DNA of 64,000 bases from Synechococcus sp. CB0101 (lineage in GTDB: Bacteria > Cyanobacteriota > Cyanobacteriia > PCC-6307 > Cyanobiaceae), in NCBI RefSeq assembly GCF_000179235.2, contig NZ_CP039373.1:2266554-2330553 (forward strand), in the 5' to 3' direction. Shown one piece after another: positions 34,126 to 44,100 of the stretch (the stretch's first letter is position 1; every line of letters begins with the position of its first letter). The translations under genes were made by a program, and so were the position numbers. The notes beneath the pieces are model-generated. The model saw only the letters and a program-made list of their open reading frames with translations. It had not been told where the DNA came from and searched no databases.

Positions 34126-34653
34126 TCACTGGGCTGCCGGAGTGGCGCTGACGGCGTTGTAGGGAGTGGCCACAAAGCCCAGCTCCAGCAGGCTCTGGTA
34201 GGCCTTCTGACCCTGGGGGCTGGTGGGCGACATGCGCTGCACCACCTTCACGAGCAAGGGAACAGCAACAGCCGGCTGATTCATCCGGCGCAGCAACGCC
34301 GCCAGGCGGAGCTCGATATTGGCCTGGAGCTCGGTGGCCTCACGGCCCTTCTGATCCATCTCGCGGGGGATGCGGGCATCGAGGCCGCGGAACGCACCGG
34401 AGAGGCCGCGATAGGCACTCACCAGATAACTGGCTGCTTCCAGCGCCTTGTCGTAATCGCTTTTGGCTTCGTTGAGCTTGCCGGCGGCGGCAGCGGCGTC
34501 GCCCTGGGCCACCTTGGCCTGCACGGAAGCCAGGTTGAGGCCGGAGCTGGCGGAGGCCAGCACCTTCTCGGGCTCCTGCTGCGCCATGGCTGGCAGGGAA
34601 GGGGTCACCAACGCCAGGGCGCTGAGGGCAAGAGCGGCGATCGGCCGGCGCAC
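34126..34653 (-). CDS. Exported helical repeat protein
   Basis: 175 residues. A signal peptide ([24 protein letters not shown]) leads to an all-helical body resembling two or three tetratricopeptide-like repeats ([40 protein letters not shown]). Likely in the periplasm or thylakoid lumen. Similar proteins occur in other cyanobacteria without known function. It is 9 bp downstream of plsC and probably cotranscribed with plsC and bolA-grxD. Confidence 0.75.
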   Translation of the reverse strand: MRRPIAALALSALALVTPSLPAMAQQEPEKVLASASSGLNLASVQAKVAQGDAAAAAGKLNEAKSDYDKALEAASYLVSAYRGLSGAFRGLDARIPREMDQKGREATELQANIELRLAALLRRMNQPAVAVPLLVKVVQRMSPTSPQGQKAYQSLLELGFVATPYNAVSATPAAQ

Positions 34654-34662
34654 GGCAACAAG

Positions 34663-35403
34663 TCAGACGTTGGAAAACTCTACGGGCGTTGCAAAGCCGC
34701 CCTCCGCGGCGCTGCGGCCAACCGCTTCGAGGGCCTGGCGCTCCGCCGCGGCCATCGCTGCCGCCAGCTGATCGCTGAAGCGTTTGGCGGCCTCGCGGCC
34801 ATGGCCCTCCACAAACAGCGGCTCCCCAAACGCCAAGGCCGCCCGATCGCCAAAACGCGGGATGGCACGGCCATAGGCGATGCCGATCGGCAACACCGGC
34901 ACCTGCAGGCCATGGGCCGAGGCCAGCAAGGCCAGGCGCGCGAGCCCCTGCATCAGCCGGATCGGGCCGGGCTCGCGCATGATCCGCCCCTCCGGAAACA
35001 CCACCAGCTGCTGGCCGGCCTCGAGCAGATCCACGGCAAAGCGCAGGCTGGCGGTCTGGGGCTTGAGTTGATTCACCGGGAAGCAGCCCAGCCGGTGCAG
35101 AAACCACCCCTGCAGGCCCTTCATCTCATCGAGGGTGACCATGAAGCGGCAGTCGCGGCCGCTCACGCGGCGGCCCGCCGCATAGGGGAGCATCAACGCA
35201 TCCCAACGGGCGCGGTGCGTGGGCGCCATCAGCACCGGACCGCTGTGGGGCAGATGCTCACCGCCAAGCACTTTGAGCGAGCGGAAAAAGCCCTTGAGGG
35301 CCACATCCTGGGTGAGCAGCATCGCCAGGGGCGACAGCCAGGGGCTGATGCCGTTGCACAGGCTCTGCTCGCGCTTGCTCAGCTGACTGGACGCCGTCGC
35401 CAC
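34663..35403 (-). CDS. plsC: 1-acyl-sn-glycerol-3-phosphate acyltransferase
   Basis: 246 residues from a GTG start. The H-x4-D catalytic motif is in THRARWDAL, the FPEGRIM motif binds glycerol phosphate, and PVLPIGIAYGRAI is the third family block. It makes phosphatidic acid from lysophosphatidic acid at the cytoplasmic membrane. Only a short hydrophobic N-terminal segment (PWLSPLAMLLTQDVAL) could anchor it. Confidence 0.9.
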   Translation of the reverse strand: MATASSQLSKREQSLCNGISPWLSPLAMLLTQDVALKGFFRSLKVLGGEHLPHSGPVLMAPTHRARWDALMLPYAAGRRVSGRDCRFMVTLDEMKGLQGWFLHRLGCFPVNQLKPQTASLRFAVDLLEAGQQLVVFPEGRIMREPGPIRLMQGLARLALLASAHGLQVPVLPIGIAYGRAIPRFGDRAALAFGEPLFVEGHGREAAKRFSDQLAAAMAAAERQALEAVGRSAAEGGFATPVEFSNV

Positions 35404-35550
35404 CCTTCTGCGGCCTCAACGGCCATCCCGAAAGACTCAACGTAGTGGTGGTGTTGCAGCTCTACAGCGCGGGGCAGGCACTTCACCCTGCGGTCCTGCG
35501 GCGGCAGCATCCGGCCCATCCATAGGATCCGGCCAGACGCCCCTGATGCC

Positions 35551-36300
35551 ATGGCCAGCCTTGGCGTGAACATCGATCACATCGCCAACGTGCGCCAGGC
35601 CCGCCGCACCGTGGAGCCCGATCCGGTGAGCTACGCCCTGCTGGCGGAACTGGGCGGTGCCGATGGCATCACCGTGCACCTGCGCGAAGACCGCCGCCAC
35701 ATTCACGACCGCGATGTGGAGCTGCTGCGCCAGGTGGTGCGCAGCCGCCTCAACCTGGAGATGGCCGCCACGCCTGAGATGGAGGCGATTGCCCTGCGCA
35801 TCAAGCCCGACATGGTGACCCTTGTGCCCGAAAAGCGCGAAGAGGTCACCACCGAAGGCGGTCTGGATGTCGCCGGCCAGCTGGAACCGCTTCAGGGCCT
35901 GGTGGGGCGCCTGCAGGAGGCCGGCATCGGCGTGAGTTTGTTTGTGGATGCCGAGCCCACGCAGCTCGAGGCCTGCCGCGCCGCGGGCGCCCGTTGGGTG
36001 GAGCTGCACACGGGCACCTACGCCGAAGCCGATTGGCAGCAGCAACCCCTCGAGCTGGCCCGCCTCACCGAAGGCAGCTTCATCGCCCGCAGCCTGGGGC
36101 TGCGCGTGAACGCTGGCCATGGCCTCACGTATCAAAACGTGGAGCCTGTGGCGGCGATCGAGGGGATGGAGGAGCTCAACATCGGCCACACGATCGTGGC
36201 CCGCGCCCTGGCGGTGGGCCTGGAGGAGGCGGTGCGGCAGATGAAGGCTTTAGTTCAGAATCCCCGCGGGGAACCCCTGTTCGGCAGCACCAGTTCATGA
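35551..36300 (+). CDS. pdxJ: Pyridoxine 5'-phosphate synthase
   Basis: 249 residues. Condenses 1-deoxyxylulose-5-phosphate and 3-amino-1-hydroxyacetone phosphate, the last step of the DXP-dependent vitamin B6 pathway. The start [17 protein letters not shown], the [16 protein letters not shown] block, [19 protein letters not shown] and [24 protein letters not shown] are all typical. Full length. Its stop overlaps the start of the Ycf54 gene (ATGA). Confidence 0.97.
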   Translation: MASLGVNIDHIANVRQARRTVEPDPVSYALLAELGGADGITVHLREDRRHIHDRDVELLRQVVRSRLNLEMAATPEMEAIALRIKPDMVTLVPEKREEVTTEGGLDVAGQLEPLQGLVGRLQEAGIGVSLFVDAEPTQLEACRAAGARWVELHTGTYAEADWQQQPLELARLTEGSFIARSLGLRVNAGHGLTYQNVEPVAAIEGMEELNIGHTIVARALAVGLEEAVRQMKALVQNPRGEPLFGSTSS

Positions 36301-36617
36301 CCCAGTACCACTTCGTGGCCGCCAGCGAGACCTTCCTCACCGTGGAGGAGCCCCTCGATGAGGTGCTGCGCGAGCGGGTGCGCAACTACGGCGAACAGGG
36401 CAAGGAGATCGACTTCTGGCTGGTGAAGCGCCCCGCCTTCCTGCAGGCACCGGAGCTCAAAGCCATCGCGGATCAGGTGCCCCAGCCCGCTGCGGCCGTG
36501 GTGTCCACCGACGCGAAGTTCATCGAATTCATGAAGCTGCGCCTGGAGTTCGTGGCCAAGGGCAGCTTCGAAGCCCCCAGCACCTCCATCCCCGACGCCC
36601 TGGCCAGCGCGGCCTGA
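36297..36617 (+). CDS. ycf54: Ycf54, accessory protein of Mg-protoporphyrin monomethyl ester cyclase
   Basis: 106 residues. Typical family sequence: [42 protein letters not shown] (pattern) and [22 protein letters not shown]. Ycf54 is needed for stable, active AcsF/ChlE cyclase, which forms ring E of chlorophyll. The overlap with pdxJ indicates coexpression with vitamin B6 synthesis; no functional link is known to me. A long hairpin follows. Confidence 0.92.
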   Translation: MTQYHFVAASETFLTVEEPLDEVLRERVRNYGEQGKEIDFWLVKRPAFLQAPELKAIADQVPQPAAAVVSTDAKFIEFMKLRLEFVAKGSFEAPSTSIPDALASAA

Positions 36618-36654
36618 TCGGGCCATCACTCGGTCACTGAACGGGCCTCAAGAG

Positions 36655-36699
36655 AAACCCCTGATTCTGTACAAACCGTACAGAATCAGGGGTTTTGTG
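36655..36699. terminator. 18-bp perfect hairpin between convergent genes
   Basis: An 18-bp uninterrupted stem (36655-36672 with 36678-36695) and 5-nt loop. On the plus strand the tail is TTTTG, on the minus strand TTTCTCTT, so it may terminate both ycf54 and the convergent gene at 36747. The length without mismatch is unusual for a terminator. Confidence 0.75.
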
Positions 36700-36746
36700 G
36701 TCTACGCGTTGTGGCGGCGCCGGCTCACCGGATCGGCGCTGCGGCC

Positions 36747-37100
36747 TCAGAACAGCCCCAGAAACTTCTTGCGCGGTTGCTCGCCATCCGCCGCGGCCTC
36801 GGTGCGGCCCTGGTCGCCGTCTTGCTGGTAACGGGGCTTGGCGTCGCCGATGGTGAGCAGGGCTTCTTTGTTCTTCCACCAAATCCAATCGCGGATGGGC
36901 GGGGTGCGGGTCAGTTCGGCGCGGGTGAGGCCCAGGCCAAGCTTGCGGGAGGCATCGAGCAGCACCTCCACCATCTGATCGCCGTTGCTGCAATTCGCCA
37001 GCGCTTCATTGGTGCGCTTGGCACCATCGAGCGCCTTCACCAGGATCGAAACCCGTTGCCCCACCGAGAGCGTGCGCGGATCAATGGGCTGGCTGTCCAT
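36747..37100 (-). CDS. Conserved-looking cyanobacterial hypothetical protein
   Basis: 117 residues, soluble. The first ~75 residues are helical (LSVGQRVSILVKALDGAKRTNEALANCSNGDQMVEVLL) with RDWIWWKNKEALLTIGD; the tail is Gln/Asp/Gly-rich and ends in a basic-hydrophobic KKFLGLF. No known domain recognised. Convergent with ycf54, divergent from the phosphatase gene. Confidence 0.65.
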   Translation of the reverse strand: MDSQPIDPRTLSVGQRVSILVKALDGAKRTNEALANCSNGDQMVEVLLDASRKLGLGLTRAELTRTPPIRDWIWWKNKEALLTIGDAKPRYQQDGDQGRTEAAADGEQPRKKFLGLF

Positions 37101-37192
37101 CAGCGCTGGCGTGGTTGCGGGCAGGTTAACGGCGTTGCAGGGATGACAGAACTGCCACCCAGGAGCAAAAATGGGGCCAACGCGCCGTCTGT

Positions 37193-37870
37193 ATGACGTC
37201 CCCCCAGCGCCGCCCCCATCACTGGGTGATCGGTGACGTTCATGGCTGCGCCGACGCGCTGGAGCAGCTGCTCCTGAAGCTTCCGGCAGGCGATCGGCTG
37301 ATCTTCTGCGGCGATGCGATCAACCGCGGCCCGGGCATCGCGGCGAGCATGGAGCGCATCTGGGGCCTGGTGGAATCGGGCCGGGCGGTGTGGCTGCGGG
37401 GCAACCACGAACAAGACCTGATCAACGGGCTGCAAAGCGTGAACTGGCAAGCCGAGCGGCGCCTCGCTGGCTGCGACACCTACCGCCAGCTCGGCGACAG
37501 CCGCTCCCGCCAGTGGCTCGAGCGCTTGCAACATCTGCCCCTGGCCTACTGGGGCGAGGGCTGGGTGGCCACCCACGCCGGCTTCGACCCCAGCACCTGG
37601 CAGCCCGATCTGCGGGTGCGCCTCGATTTCTGGCAGAACTACGACGGCCGCTTCGGCGATGTGGTGATCGGCCACACCCCTGGCCCCCACGTGCGCCGGC
37701 TTCACCACATCGTGATGGTGGACACGGGCGCCTGCTACGGCGGCGACCTCAGCGCTTACTGCCCCGAAACCCAGGCTGTGATTGCCGTTCCCGGCCTGCG
37801 GGCCGAACAGGCAAGCCCCATGCCCGGCTTCCGCGGCCGTTCACCCGAGCCGGCAGCCGCCCTGGGCTGA
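37193..37870 (+). CDS. PPP-family metallophosphatase (ApaH/serine-threonine phosphatase-like)
   Basis: 225 residues. All three metal-binding signatures are present: GDVHGC, GDAINRG (a variant of GDxxDRG with Asn in place of the second Asp) and GNHEQD, plus the later ATHAGFD and IGHTPG histidines. It should hydrolyse phosphoproteins or dinucleoside polyphosphates. It precedes recC by 3 bp and thus may be in the same transcript as recCBD. The C-terminal 25 residues are a Pro/Gly-rich tail. Confidence 0.88.
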   Translation: MTSPQRRPHHWVIGDVHGCADALEQLLLKLPAGDRLIFCGDAINRGPGIAASMERIWGLVESGRAVWLRGNHEQDLINGLQSVNWQAERRLAGCDTYRQLGDSRSRQWLERLQHLPLAYWGEGWVATHAGFDPSTWQPDLRVRLDFWQNYDGRFGDVVIGHTPGPHVRRLHHIVMVDTGACYGGDLSAYCPETQAVIAVPGLRAEQASPMPGFRGRSPEPAAALG

Positions 37871-37873
37871 GCC

Positions 37874-40800
37874 TTGCTCACGCTGTATCGCAGCAATCGC
37901 GCTGAACTGCTGGCCCAGGTGTTGGCCGCCCAGCTGCGGCTTGAGCCGCCCGGCCCGCTTGAGCAGATCCAGGTGGTGGTGAACACCTGGCCCACCAGCC
38001 GCTGGCTGGGGGAGCAGATCGCCACGGGCAATGGCGCCGGCATCGCCGCCAACCTGCGCTTTCCCTTCCCCACCAGCCAGTTGCGGCAGGTGGTGGATCA
38101 ATGGCTCGGCAGCAGTCCTGCCCCCGGCCCCGACCCCTGGCGCGCCCAAAACCTGGTGTGGCCTTTGCTGGAGCTCTTGCCGCCGCTGCTCGAGCAACCC
38201 GAGGCGGCCCCCTTGCAGCGCTGGTTGCAGCAACGCCAGGGCCACAGCCAGTTGCGCCAGCTGGATCGCCCCCTCTGGCAGCTGGCCCGGGCCATCGCTG
38301 ATGCCATCGATGATTACGGCCTCTACCGCCCCGCCATGCTCGAGGCCTGGCTGCAGGGCCAGGCCGTGGATAGCCGCGGCCAACCGCTCCCGCCGGAGCT
38401 GCTCTGGCAACCGCTGCTGGTGCAGCGCCTGGCGGAAGCCCTTCCCGGTGAAGCCTTCGGCTTGCGGGCTCTCGCGCTGATCCGCCGGCTGCAGCAGGGC
38501 TGGAGGCCCGACAGCACCAACCCTCAGCCGCTGCGCCTGTTTGGCCTGAGCAGCCTGGCGCCGGTGCAGGTGGAGCTGCTCCAGGCGATCTCGGCCTGCC
38601 AGGCGGTGGAGCTCTACCTGCTCACCCCCTGCCGCGACCTTTGGCAGCGGCGCGACGCCGCCGGCAGCCGCGATCCCCTCAGCAGCGATTGGCTCCTGGA
38701 GGTGCCCGGCCTGGAGGCGCGCTTCGGGCGGCTGGGGGCTGAGTTTCAACAGCTGCTCGAGGGCAGTGGCGAAAACCAGCTGGGGGAATGGCGCGAAGGC
38801 GATCTGTTTTTTGCGCCGGCGGCGGTGGCCGTGGAGCAGGGCCGCACGCCCACGCTGCTGGAGCAACTGCAGGAGCGGCTGGCCAGCGGCGCCGCCGATG
38901 GCGAGGCCACGGACGCGCTGCAGGCCGATCCCGGCGACAGCTCCCTGGAATTCCACGCCTGCCCAGGCCGGCTGCGCCAGTTGCAGGTGCTGCGCGATCG
39001 CCTGCTGCAGCTGCTCGCCGCCGATCCCAAGCTCGAACCGCGCGACATCCTGGTGATGACGCCCCAGGTGGAGGCCTTCGCACCGCTGGTGGGGGCGGTG
39101 TTCGGCGACAGCGGCGCCACCGGTGTGCAGCTGCCCTGGCGCCTCACCGACCGCAGCCAACAGAGCGAAGCGGGCATCAGCCAGGGGCTGCTCGAACTGC
39201 TGCAGCTCGGCGGTGAACGCTTCACCGCCTCGGCCCTGGAGCGGCTGCTCGCCTGCACGCCGCTGCTCACGGCCCAGGGGCTCGAGGGGGACGACGCCGC
39301 GGCCATCAGCCGCATGCTGCAGGAGGCTGGCTTTCGCTGGGGCCTCGACGGGCGCGACCGCGGCGGCGATGGCACCCATAGCCTCGAGTGGGCCCTCGAT
39401 CGCCTGGTGCTCGGCCTGGTGCTGCCCCAACTGCCCGGTATGGCCCCGGGCGACTGCGCCCCCTTAGCGATGGAGGGCAGCCTCGAGCAACAGCAGCGCT
39501 GGATCGCCCTGCTGCGCACCCTGCTGGAGCAACTGCGCTGGCTGGCTCAACCGCGGTCGCCAGCCCAGTGGATCGAGGGGCTGCGTCCCCTGCTGCAAGC
39601 GCTGTTTGGCGATGGCGGCGAGCGGGCCTGGGAGCTGCAGAGCCTCCACGCCGTGCTGTCCGATTGGAAGGCGGTGGCCCAGGCCAGTGAGCTGGAGCTG
39701 GCGGCGCCGGTGGTGGCCGAACTGCTTGGCGAGCGGCTGAGCGAAGGCAGCGGCCGCTTTGGCCACCGCTCCGGTGCCCTCACCATCAGCGCCCTCGAGC
39801 CGATGCGCGCCATCCCCCACAAGGTGGTGGTGTTGATGGGCCTCGATGCCGGCGCCTTCCCCCGCCAGCGTCAGCGCCCCGGCTTCCACCTGCTCGAGCA
39901 ACAACGCCAGCTGGGCGACCCCAACAGCGGCGATCAAGACCGCTACGTGTTGCTCGAGAGCCTGCTCTCGGCGCGGCAGCACCTGTTGGTGAGCTGGAGC
40001 AACCGCGATGAACGCAGCGGCGAAGCGCTGGAGGCCTCCACCCCGGTGCGGCAATGGCTGGAGTGGCTCAGCCGCGAACTGCCGCAGCTGCCCCTGCGGG
40101 TGCACTGCGCCAACCCGCTGGAGCGCGCCAATTTCCTGCCCGCCGACCCCTGGCCGCCCGCCAGCTGCGATCGCCGCCTGCTGCAGGCGCGCCAACAGCT
40201 TGAGCAGGGCCTGAGCGCCCCGCCTGCGCGGGGCCTGGCCTTCAGCGCCATGCCATCACCAGCCGCTGAGCCCGTCGCCAGCCCCGAGCAGGCCTGGAGT
40301 GAGCTGCGCCAGTGGATCGAGCAGCCGCAGCGCAGCTGGCTGGAGGGGCTGAGCTTGCGGCCCCGGGAGTTCGATCACCCCGTGCTCGATCGCGATGCCC
40401 TCGAACTGGGCGAACGCGAACGGGCGGCGCTGCTGCGCCAACAGCTCGATCCCCTGCCCGAGGCGCTGCCCGATTGGCCCTTGATCGAGCGGGGTACAGG
40501 CCTGCTGCCTCCCCAGGCCGCCGGCGAGCTGGAGGTGCAGCAGCTGGAGCAGCGCTGGCTGGACCTAAGCAGCTGCCTCGAGCTGCTCGGTGAGGCGCAG
40601 CAGCGCCCAGCCAGCTGGGAGGGGCTCTCGGGCGAGCTGTCCTGGCGTGGCCGCCAGCTGGTGCTCGTGCACAGCGCCAAGCCACGCACGCCGCAGCGGC
40701 TCGTGCTCTGGCTGGAGCTGCTGCTCGCCTGCGCCGCCGGCCAGGCCCCCGTTGGCGCTGCGCTGGTGGGCCGCGATGGCCATCGCTTCCGGGTGCTCGA

Positions 40801-41131
40801 GCGCCTCGAAGCGCTGCCCGCTGCGGAGGCAGCTCTGCAGCTCGAGCAGCTGCGCCAGTGGCACCAGGCGCACCGCCAGCGCTGCTGGCCCCTACCCCCC
40901 GACACGGGCTGGGCCTATGCCGCGGCCAGCGAGCAGCGCCGCTGGAGCGCAGCCCTGGGGGCCTGGGAGGGCAATCCCCTGCTTCGTGGTGAACGGCGTG
41001 ATCCGGTGCAGGCGGTGTGTTTCGGCGCCGATCTGCCGTTGGAGCAGCTGCTCACCCCCAAGCTTCAGGCCCTGGCCTTGCAACTGCATGGGCCCCTGCT
41101 GCAGCGGCGAAAGGAGGAGAAAAAACCATGA
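37874..41131 (+). CDS. recC: Exodeoxyribonuclease V, gamma subunit
   Basis: 1085 residues from a TTG start. RecC-type start LTLYRSNRAELLAQVLAAQL, the VNTWPTSRWLGEQIA block, LRFPFPTSQLRQVVDQWL, LFGLSSLAPVQVELL, and the inactivated helicase-like region with FHACPGRLRQLQVLRD and ISALEPMRAIPHKVVVLMGLDAGAFPR (both shown as patterns). RecC holds RecB and RecD together and scans for Chi. About the usual length. The stop overlaps the ATG of recB (ATGA). Confidence 0.95.
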   Translation: MLTLYRSNRAELLAQVLAAQLRLEPPGPLEQIQVVVNTWPTSRWLGEQIATGNGAGIAANLRFPFPTSQLRQVVDQWLGSSPAPGPDPWRAQNLVWPLLELLPPLLEQPEAAPLQRWLQQRQGHSQLRQLDRPLWQLARAIADAIDDYGLYRPAMLEAWLQGQAVDSRGQPLPPELLWQPLLVQRLAEALPGEAFGLRALALIRRLQQGWRPDSTNPQPLRLFGLSSLAPVQVELLQAISACQAVELYLLTPCRDLWQRRDAAGSRDPLSSDWLLEVPGLEARFGRLGAEFQQLLEGSGENQLGEWREGDLFFAPAAVAVEQGRTPTLLEQLQERLASGAADGEATDALQADPGDSSLEFHACPGRLRQLQVLRDRLLQLLAADPKLEPRDILVMTPQVEAFAPLVGAVFGDSGATGVQLPWRLTDRSQQSEAGISQGLLELLQLGGERFTASALERLLACTPLLTAQGLEGDDAAAISRMLQEAGFRWGLDGRDRGGDGTHSLEWALDRLVLGLVLPQLPGMAPGDCAPLAMEGSLEQQQRWIALLRTLLEQLRWLAQPRSPAQWIEGLRPLLQALFGDGGERAWELQSLHAVLSDWKAVAQASELELAAPVVAELLGERLSEGSGRFGHRSGALTISALEPMRAIPHKVVVLMGLDAGAFPRQRQRPGFHLLEQQRQLGDPNSGDQDRYVLLESLLSARQHLLVSWSNRDERSGEALEASTPVRQWLEWLSRELPQLPLRVHCANPLERANFLPADPWPPASCDRRLLQARQQLEQGLSAPPARGLAFSAMPSPAAEPVASPEQAWSELRQWIEQPQRSWLEGLSLRPREFDHPVLDRDALELGERERAALLRQQLDPLPEALPDWPLIERGTGLLPPQAAGELEVQQLEQRWLDLSSCLELLGEAQQRPASWEGLSGELSWRGRQLVLVHSAKPRTPQRLVLWLELLLACAAGQAPVGAALVGRDGHRFRVLERLEALPAAEAALQLEQLRQWHQAHRQRCWPLPPDTGWAYAAASEQRRWSAALGAWEGNPLLRGERRDPVQAVCFGADLPLEQLLTPKLQALALQLHGPLLQRRKEEKKP

Positions 41132-44100
41132 GCCTCCGCCGCTTCGATGCCAACGCCATGCCCCTGGGCGCGGGCATCCGCCTGCTGGAGGCCAGTGCGG
41201 GCACCGGCAAAACCTTCGCCCTGGCACACCTGGTGTTGCGCCTGCTCAGCGAAGGCCGCGCGCCGCTAGCGGTGGAGCAATTGCTGGTGGTCACCTTCAC
41301 CGATGCAGCGGCAGCGGAACTGCGCGATCGCATCGCCCGCCGCCTGCAGGACGCCCTGCAATTGCTCGAACCCGGCAGCAGCGCCACCCCCGGCGATGCA
41401 CCCCTGGCCGCCTGGCTGGAGGCCCTCGGCCCCAATCCACCGGCATTGCTGCGCGGCCGCCTGCTGCTGGCTCTCGAGCAGCTTGATCGCGCCGACATCA
41501 CCACCATCCACGGCTTCTGCCGCCGGACGCTGCAGCGCCAGGCCCTCGAAGCTGGACTGGGGCCAGCGGTGAGCCTGGAGAGCGAAGGCCGCGAGCGCCG
41601 CGCCGAGCTGGTGCACGACTACTGGAGCCGCCAGGTGCTCCCCCTGCCAGCGGGGTTGCTGGCGGGGCTGCGCCAGAAGCAGGTCAGCCCAGAGCAGCTG
41701 GCGGGGCTGCTCGGCAGCCTCGATGGCGATCCGGCGCTGGCGCTCGATCCGCTGCCGCTAGCCAGCGATACCCCCTTAGCCCCTCAGCTCGAAGCGCTGT
41801 GGCCGCAGCTCTGGCAGCGCTTCCAACAGGAGTGGCAGGAGCGCAGCGAAGCACTGGAAGAAGACCTCGCCGCCGCGGCCAGCGAGCTCAACAGCCTGGG
41901 GCTCCCCTACAAGCCCTTCCGGCTCAAAGCCAAGCCCGACAAGCTGCAGCGGGTGCAGGCCTGGCTGGACGGGCTCACCGGCACCCCGAGCTATCAAGAG
42001 GTGCTCAGCCAGAGCGATCTGCTCGGCTACTTCCACCCCGGCAGCTTCTGCAAGGTGGCGGCCGTGGCCCATGGCGAAGCGGTGCCGCTGCCGCAGCGGC
42101 CGTTGCTCGAGGCGATCGCAGCACTGGTGGATGGACCGGCGGAGCTGGCGCTGCTGCACTTCGCCCATTGGGGCCGCTCCGAACTATTGCGGCGGCGGGA
42201 GCGCAGCGGCCAGATGGGGTTCGGCCAGCTGCTCGAGGCCCTCGATCCAGGACCCGACGCCAGCTCCCCCTCGCCATTGCTGGAGGCCGTGGCCCAGCGC
42301 TACCGCGCCGCCTTGATCGATGAATTCCAGGACACCGACCCAATCCAGTGGCGGATCCTGCAGCGCGCCTTTACCGGGCCCGGCTCCAACCACCTCCTGG
42401 TGATGGTGGGCGATCCCAAACAGGCGATCTACCGCTTCCGCGGTGGTGAACTGGCCACCTACCGCCAGGCCGCCGCCAGCGCCAGCGAGCGATACGGCCT
42501 GATCGAAAACCGCCGCTCCAGCGCAGCCCTGGTGGCGGGGCTCAATGCCCTGATGCGGCCGGGGCTGGTGCTCTCCGAGCTGGATGTGCCTGAGGTGGAG
42601 GCCCAAGCCAACAAAGGCGAGCTGCTGCTCGGCGCCGACGAAACACCGCTGCAGCTGTTGCCGGTGGAACCCGCCCAGCTCGAGAGCCGTGTGGCGGCCC
42701 TCTGCCAGGCCGTGCTCGAGCGACGGCTGGTGTTGCGGCAGGGCGCGAGCGAACGGGTGCTGGAGCCCGTTGATCTCTGCCTGCTGGTGGGGCGCCACAG
42801 CCAGGCCGAAAGCTTGAGAGCCGCGCTGGAGCAACGGCAACTGCCCAGCCGGCTGGTGAGCCGCGGCGATGTGTTTGAAACCGTGGGTGCCACGGCGCTG
42901 CAGCGCCTGCTCGATGCCTTGGCCAGCCCCGGCGACCCGGGGCGCCAACGCCTGCTGGCGGCCTCGCCGCTCCTGGGCTGGTCGGCCGAGGAGCTGCAGG
43001 CCAGCCCGCCGGAGCGCTGGGATCAGCTGGCGGCGGATCTCAGCCAATGGGCGCAGCAGCTGCCGCGGCTCGGCCTCACCGGTGTGCTCGCCGAGCTGCT
43101 CGCCGCCGATGGCCTGGCGCAGCTCTCGCTGCGGGGCCGGGCCCTGGCGGATCTGCAGCAGGCGGCCGAACTGGTGCAGGAGCAGATGCACAGCCAGGGG
43201 CTGGGGGCGGTGGCGGCGGCCGATTGGCTGCGCAACCTGCGGCTGCAGGAGGAGCGCGACCCCCCCGATACCCACCTCTGCCGCAGCGACGCCGCCCAAT
43301 CCGCCATCGCCGTGGTGACCGTGCACCGCAGCAAAGGGCTCGAATACCCAGTGGTGATCTGCCCCTATCTCTGGAAGGCCCCAGCCCCCGCCAAGGCCGG
43401 TGGCCAGCGGCTGGGGCGGCGCTGGCTGCCACCTGATAGCCCGTCGCCGCGGCTGGATCTCCACCTCAATCCCTATTGGGGGCCCGGCCGCACCGCCGCC
43501 CGCCAAGACCACCAAGCCCAGCTGCAGGAGGCGGAGCGCCTGGCCTACGTGGCCTGCACCCGCGCCCAACACCTGCTGGTGCTCGCCTGGCCCGGCGCCG
43601 ACCAAGCCGAAGCCGGCAACCCACTCAGCCCCTGGCTGGAGCAACCGGAGCTGGCGGCACTGCACCCGATCGATCCGGCCGAACTGCCGCCGCCGAAGCG
43701 TCCCTGGACGCCCGATCCTGAGCAGGGCGCCCTGGAGCTGGGCCCCACCCCCAGCCGCAGCCTCGATAGCCGCTGGGGCCGGGCCAGCTATTCCGCCTGG
43801 GCCCACGCCGGCGCCGCCCTGCCGCCCCAAGCGCAAGACGAAGGCCGCGACAGCGATGCCCTCAACCCCGCCGACGACAGCGACGCGGCCGCCGCGCCGG
43901 CCACACCCAGCTCCAGCTGGCCGGCGCTGGGCCCGCTCGCCGCGTTCCCCCGCGGCTCAGGCCCAGGGGATGCGCTGCACCGCATGCTCGAGCAACTGGA
44001 TTTCGGCGAGCTGGCGCACAACCCCGAGGCCAGCAGGCCCCTGTTGCTGCAGGAGCTCGAGCGCGCCGGCCTCGACGCGGAGCTCATCGATCCGCTGCTG

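Noticed and set aside
37841-39430. Long open frame (529 codons) on the minus strand opposite recC
   Set aside because: It is a shadow of the GC-rich recC gene: low-complexity Gln/Leu/Ala composition and no domain, while recC has all family motifs on the plus strand.
42184-43836. Long open frame (550 codons) on the minus strand opposite recB
   Set aside because: Same effect: Gly/Gln/His-rich random translation opposite clear helicase motifs.
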